A stretch of 64,000 nt of DNA from Lachnospiraceae bacterium (GTDB lineage: Bacteria > Bacillota > Clostridia > Lachnospirales > Lachnospiraceae), in contig CP107199.1 of the NCBI GenBank assembly GCA_025758065.1, positions 62,001 through 126,000 on the forward strand, in the 5' to 3' direction. Of the stretch, positions 60,367 through 64,000 are shown one piece after another (the first letter of the stretch is position 1; each line of letters begins with the position of its first letter). The position numbers and the translations under genes were made by a program. The notes beneath the pieces were generated by a model, which did no database searches, was not told the DNA's origin, and saw only the letters and a program-made list of their open reading frames with translations.

Positions 60367-62451
60367 TTACTGACCAAGAGCTTCATTTAAACCTTGTGTT
60401 CCCTCTAATGCAAATCTCCCCTGTCTGATTAATGTGATCCTGCTGCCGTCTTTTCCTACGGCCACAATATCTCCCAGTTCTGAATAAGGAACTGTGATAT
60501 CTGTATGGCAGCTGAAATATGCCTTTGACATATCCTCTTTTCTTAAAAGGGATATCTCGTTGTCTCTGGCGATCACTTCCTTACCATCCGGATTGTACAT
60601 AGGAGAGTCTTCTGCAAAGCTGTAGCAGGTATCTCCCACTGCAAAGTGGGGACCGGTTTTTTCTGCAATAAGGATCGGAAGCTTGCTTCCGATCTGATAT
60701 TTCTGAGCCATTGCATAAGCTGTAGTATTAGTTCCAATGGCAAATTCCCCCAGTGGAAGCCAGCTGTGGCCACGCATGATCACCTGCTTTACCAGATCTT
60801 TTCCCTGTTCCTCAGATTCCGGAAAGTTTCCGCAGCCAAACTCTGTCACTTTTCCATCTTTAAATACCATACGCAGATCTTTAAAGAGATAATCTTCCAC
60901 ATAGACCTCTTTTACATGGAGAATTCCTTGCGTTCCTGTAAGCACAGGAGAAGTAAATACTTCTCCTAATGGGATATTCACATCTGATACACAGTTTTCA
61001 AAATTGCTCTGCTTTGCAGGATCGGTCAGTGTATGGAGCTGCACTTTCATGGATGTTTCATTTCCATCCCGTCCTGTGATCTCCACATGATCAGCCTTAT
61101 CTAAAGCATCGATCAGCTTCTGCTGGATCTTCTGGTATTTTTCGTAATCCAGTGTATTTATGGCAATGGTCTCACGGAAAATATCCTCAAAATCCGGTCC
61201 GATCTCCGGCTTCGGGAAAGCAATGATCGTAAAGCTGGTCTCATCTCCCGGCATATACTGGTTGATGACCTGGCGTGACTCATTTGCATAAGCTAAAGTC
61301 AGCTCCTGCTGATGGTCATTTAACCCAAGGGCAGTTTTCTTATTTACCGGCGTAAAGCCTTCCTCGCCAAAGGTCTCTACTACAGCCGGGCCTGCGCACC
61401 AGGAAGCCAGCTCACTGTACTGTTCATACGCAGCCTTTAATATAGAAAGTTTTCTCTCTTTAAAGGCATTGCCCATATAAAGGGCACTGTCATAGCGGTG
61501 ATCATAATCATACTGTTTGTTAGCAGAAGCACCAAAATAGCCTCTCTTGCCATTTGGTCTGCGGTTTAAGGACTCTACCGCAGCCCGATAGAAAATCGGT
61601 TCCAGTCCCATTTTCCGGAAATTCTTAACAGCTTCCCGGATCATCCGTTCAAAGCCCAGCTGGTATTCTATAACCACAGTCTTCTTTTGGGTAATATCCC
61701 GTCCCATAACAGAAAAACCTTTACGATAACCTTCTGTATAGGTATCTGCCATTTTATCCACAGTTTCCTGGGGAAGTGTGTTCATAAAAGCCGCCAGCTT
61801 TAACTCAGACTGGGAAATATACTCACCAAACTCATATAAATAGGAAAGATCATTTAAATCACTTTCCATGATAATATCTTTTGCAAAAGAAAGCTTCGGA
61901 TCCAGGCCTTCTCTGATCCGCCACGGAAGCATCAGATCTGAATAATCGCTGACATACCAGTAAAAAGCATCTTTGATCTGCTGTTCTTTAGGGCAGTCTG
62001 CTCCTTCTTCCCATGCCTGTACAAACAGGTTATATACCTCCAGAAAGACTTCGTTTAAGATAGCGATATTTTCCAGACGCATTTCAAAAGCATAAACAAT
62101 GTCTCCCCTGATCTCTGTATAAAGAGCAGACAATATCTGTCCATAGCCTTCTCCCAGCTCTTTTACCGCATAGTCCGGATTTGCAAAGCTTTCTTCATAA
62201 TGTTCCGGCAAAATATCTTCGTAAAGCCTGTGATTTCGCTCCTGTAATTGGGTGAGAAAAAGCTTCCTTCCTTCCTGTCTTTCTTTTACCAGTTCCCCGA
62301 TCATAAGGATAAAACGGGAAACACATCTAAAATAATTGCCGTAAGGCTGCCGGATATCCTCTTCTTCCATGGCTGTCACACGCTCCATAGAAAGGTCCAG
62401 CCGTTCTCTTACGGCATCGTTTTCTTCCTGTAAAATTGTTCTGTAATCCAT
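60367..62451 (-). CDS. M29-type aminopeptidase
   Basis: The 694-residue protein has an N-terminal helical region of about 300 residues, then a C-terminal domain with thermophilic metallo-aminopeptidase (M29) features: VEITGRDGNETSMKVQL, NIPLGEVFTSPVLTGTQGIL, EFGCGN, ALGEFAIGTNT-like GEFAIGTNTTAY, and EKTGPHFAVGDTC. These would hold the metal ligands. It is longer than classical M29 enzymes (about 410 residues). The ATG at 62451 has AAGGAGGG ten bases upstream. Confidence 0.85.
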   Translation of the reverse strand: MDYRTILQEENDAVRERLDLSMERVTAMEEEDIRQPYGNYFRCVSRFILMIGELVKERQEGRKLFLTQLQERNHRLYEDILPEHYEESFANPDYAVKELGEGYGQILSALYTEIRGDIVYAFEMRLENIAILNEVFLEVYNLFVQAWEEGADCPKEQQIKDAFYWYVSDYSDLMLPWRIREGLDPKLSFAKDIIMESDLNDLSYLYEFGEYISQSELKLAAFMNTLPQETVDKMADTYTEGYRKGFSVMGRDITQKKTVVIEYQLGFERMIREAVKNFRKMGLEPIFYRAAVESLNRRPNGKRGYFGASANKQYDYDHRYDSALYMGNAFKERKLSILKAAYEQYSELASWCAGPAVVETFGEEGFTPVNKKTALGLNDHQQELTLAYANESRQVINQYMPGDETSFTIIAFPKPEIGPDFEDIFRETIAINTLDYEKYQKIQQKLIDALDKADHVEITGRDGNETSMKVQLHTLTDPAKQSNFENCVSDVNIPLGEVFTSPVLTGTQGILHVKEVYVEDYLFKDLRMVFKDGKVTEFGCGNFPESEEQGKDLVKQVIMRGHSWLPLGEFAIGTNTTAYAMAQKYQIGSKLPILIAEKTGPHFAVGDTCYSFAEDSPMYNPDGKEVIARDNEISLLRKEDMSKAYFSCHTDITVPYSELGDIVAVGKDGSRITLIRQGRFALEGTQGLNEALGQ

Positions 62452-62529
62452 AAAAACTATTCCCTCCTTATACATCCACATCTGCCTGCTGTGATACTTA
62501 TATTTTGCCATTTTAACCCTGGTATCATT

Positions 62530-62853
62530 TTATCTGAATATACCAGTAAATATAATGATGACCCATATAAGAAGGATGATTCCCTCTAAAGCCATCCCGA
62601 TCCTGGCTAAAATATAATTACAGTCATCTTCTGTAAAGGAAAGGATGCCGTACCAGAGCCCCATAATGGCTGCTGCCATGCTTGAAAATCCATAGGCTCC
62701 TGTATTCAGTCCCCCTTGTCCTGCATTTCTAACTGAAAAATACATACTTAAGGCACCTAAAAGAAGGGAGACGATTCCCAGACCCAGACAGTAGAAACTG
62801 TTCTTTGCAAGGGGATTTTTCACATAGGAAACCTTATTTCCAATCTGTCTCAA
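62530..62853 (-). CDS. small membrane protein (DUF6142-like)
   Basis: The 107-residue protein has three hydrophobic segments and begins MRQIGNKVSYVKNPLAKNSF, resembling DUF6142 proteins of Lachnospiraceae; the family name is held loosely. Its start overlaps the VanZ gene stop by 4 bp, so the two are coupled. No function known. Confidence 0.65.
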   Translation of the reverse strand: MRQIGNKVSYVKNPLAKNSFYCLGLGIVSLLLGALSMYFSVRNAGQGGLNTGAYGFSSMAAAIMGLWYGILSFTEDDCNYILARIGMALEGIILLIWVIIIFTGIFR

Positions 62854-63311
62854 TGTATTTTCCTCCTGTAACGTAACTGCTGTACCAGACAGTAACAGCC
62901 AAAGCCGAAAGCTGCTCCCAGTGTATTAAGGAACAGGTCATCTACATCAAAACTTCCCACTTTGAATATGAGCTGCAAAGTCTCTAAGATCAGGCTCCAG
63001 GTAAACCCAAAGGTCACTGTATTATACCATTTCTTACTTCTTCTGCTGATGACCGGCAGAAAAAATCCAAAGGGTGCAAAAGCAATGATATTTCCCACGA
63101 TATTGATCATAAACAATGGGAATCCCAGTACATTATAATATTTAAAATAACGGCTGATCTCTTTAAAAAGAATCAGGTTATAGACATAACCCCTGTCTGT
63201 ATCAGTCCGTCCGAATGACTCTGAAAAAAACATGAAATACGCCAGAAGGCACAGGTACAGTATAAACAGTACCCATCCCATCTTCTGGCTTTTAGTTGTG
63301 TTTCTGATCAT
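62850..63311 (-). CDS. VanZ family membrane protein
   Basis: The 153-residue protein has four or five helices and the VanZ pattern (NIVGNIIAFAPFGFFLPVIS, then ETLQLIFKVGSFDVDDLFLN). VanZ proteins in Firmicutes are linked to cell-envelope changes and teicoplanin tolerance, but most chromosomal copies are uncharacterised. Translationally coupled to the downstream gene. Confidence 0.88.
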   Translation of the reverse strand: MIRNTTKSQKMGWVLFILYLCLLAYFMFFSESFGRTDTDRGYVYNLILFKEISRYFKYYNVLGFPLFMINIVGNIIAFAPFGFFLPVISRRSKKWYNTVTFGFTWSLILETLQLIFKVGSFDVDDLFLNTLGAAFGFGCYCLVQQLRYRRKIH

Positions 63312-63326
63312 CTGTGACCCCGCATC

Positions 63327-63476
63327 CTAAAATTCAATTTCGGATTTGCGTTTTAAAAGCAGCGCTCCATTGACAATGGAAATAATGCCCACAACAAGAC
63401 CTGTGACCAGGATCACAACACCTGCTGCAATACAGCCGGCTCCTGTAACCTTCATTGTTTTATATACTCTCTCCAT
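63327..63476 (-). CDS. small single-helix membrane protein (49 aa)
   Basis: The frame begins MERVYKTMKVTGAGCIAAGV, continues through a Val/Ile-rich span and ends LLKRKSEIEF. GGAGG lies ten bases before the ATG. It has one or two membrane-spanning segments with a basic end. It sits between pyrE and vanZ on the same strand. Unknown function, but coding potential is good. Confidence 0.65.
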   Translation of the reverse strand: MERVYKTMKVTGAGCIAAGVVILVTGLVVGIISIVNGALLLKRKSEIEF

Positions 63477-63496
63477 ATTGCAACTACCTCCGGCTT

Positions 63497-64000
63497 TTAC
63501 TCGTTCTTTGCGCCGTACTGCTCATAATATGCATCAAGAGCTGTCTTGATCTTATCATCGATCACTACCTGACCATTGCATTCTTTGTTATAGAGACACT
63601 CAGTTACATCTGCCATGGTAACAATAGCTGCGGTTGGGAAGCCATACAGATCCTTTATCTCATCTAAGGCACTCTTGGTTCCTTTTCCGCGTTCCATACG
63701 GTTTAAGGAAACGATCAGGCCTTTGATCTCTACATCGCCCTGGGCTTTGATGATCGGGAAGGTCTCCTCAATAGACTTACCGGAAGTGGTAACATCCTCG
63801 ATGATCATAACACGGTCGCCGTCTTTGATCTTGCTTCCTAACAGGATTCCTGTATCACCGTGATCCTTTACTTCCTTACGGTTAGAGCAGTAGCGGATAT
63901 CCTTTCCGTACAGATCACTGATCGCCATAGTAGTAGCCACACTTAAGGGAATTCCCTTGTAAGCCGGTCCAAACAGTACGTCAAAATCCAGCCCAAAATT
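63497..64000 (-). CDS. pyrE: orotate phosphoribosyltransferase (partial, 5' end outside)
   Basis: The visible 167 C-terminal residues include GPAYKGIPLSVATTMAI, a type I phosphoribosyltransferase segment, and the PRPP-binding motif VMIIEDVTTSGKSIEE. PyrE joins orotate and PRPP to make OMP in pyrimidine synthesis. The frame continues past the right edge of the window with no start seen. Confidence 0.93.
   Translation of the reverse strand, partial: NFGLDFDVLFGPAYKGIPLSVATTMAISDLYGKDIRYCSNRKEVKDHGDTGILLGSKIKDGDRVMIIEDVTTSGKSIEETFPIIKAQGDVEIKGLIVSLNRMERGKGTKSALDEIKDLYGFPTAAIVTMADVTECLYNKECNGQVVIDDKIKTALDAYYEQYGAKNE

Overview
The window looks like a gut Lachnospiraceae (Clostridia) chromosome carrying a large integrative conjugative element (ICE) integrated at the 3' end of guaA. 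The organism call rests on inference: moderate GC, strong AGGAGG ribosome sites, Clostridia-type housekeeping genes (guaA, mgtE, pyrE, VanZ and paired ABC exporters) and a Tn1549/CTn-like conjugation module.

Right side, 49.45-64 kb, is ordinary chromosome: guaA (GTG start), an FAD-linked glycolate/lactate oxidase, the magnesium transporter MgtE behind a long leader, a RelA/SpoT-domain protein, two coupled ABC exporter subunits, an M29-type aminopeptidase, three small membrane proteins including VanZ, and pyrE running off the right edge. Two intergenic regions hold palindromic or tandem repeats (52.95-53.3 kb and 56.28-56.52 kb).

The middle, about 9.4-49.45 kb, is the ICE, transcribed right to left. 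Next to guaA are three tandem excisionase-like HTH genes and a tyrosine integrase. Then comes a plasmid-like replication and partition block: MobC-like protein, ParA, ParB, and RepA with 23-bp iterons inside its gene and palindromes beside it. Then follow ssb, an antirepressor, PcfB-like protein, VirD4, Maff2, VirB6-like, PrgI, VirB4, DUF3789, a 3D/M23/NlpC wall hydrolase, DUF4315, DUF4366, topoisomerase III, a 2098-residue CnaB adhesin, DUF5688 and a giant ArdC/methylase/helicase protein. virB4 is split by a complete 2740-bp group II intron; both boundaries can be placed and splicing restores an 818-residue frame. The giant helicase loses its C-terminal lobe and ends in about 110 residues that look like an ArpU/sigma-like regulator, which suggests a deletion fusion. 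No relaxase gene is visible.

The left part, 0-9.3 kb, holds a sigma-like regulator gene (8.7-9.25 kb), and then a 6.5-kb redox/sulfur island. The island lies between two 41-bp direct repeats (39/41 identical), each carrying the last codons of the sigma-like gene. It encodes thioredoxin, a rhodanese, a CoA-disulfide reductase/rhodanese fusion, a Crp/Fnr regulator, a ferredoxin with a NapH-like Fe-S membrane protein, a DUF134-NifX fusion, and an uncharacterised pair (a possible HEPN protein with a receiver-like tail plus a membrane coiled-coil protein). Two kinds of shared operator are visible: TGTGA-type sites exactly 29 nt upstream of the -10 box of two operons, and TGTCAA dyads that contain the -35 boxes of three promoters. 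Further left are an XRE regulator and an AlbA_2 ATP-binding regulator whose gene contains frame-shifting 11-bp tandem repeats. The left end of the ICE is not recognisable and may lie outside the window.
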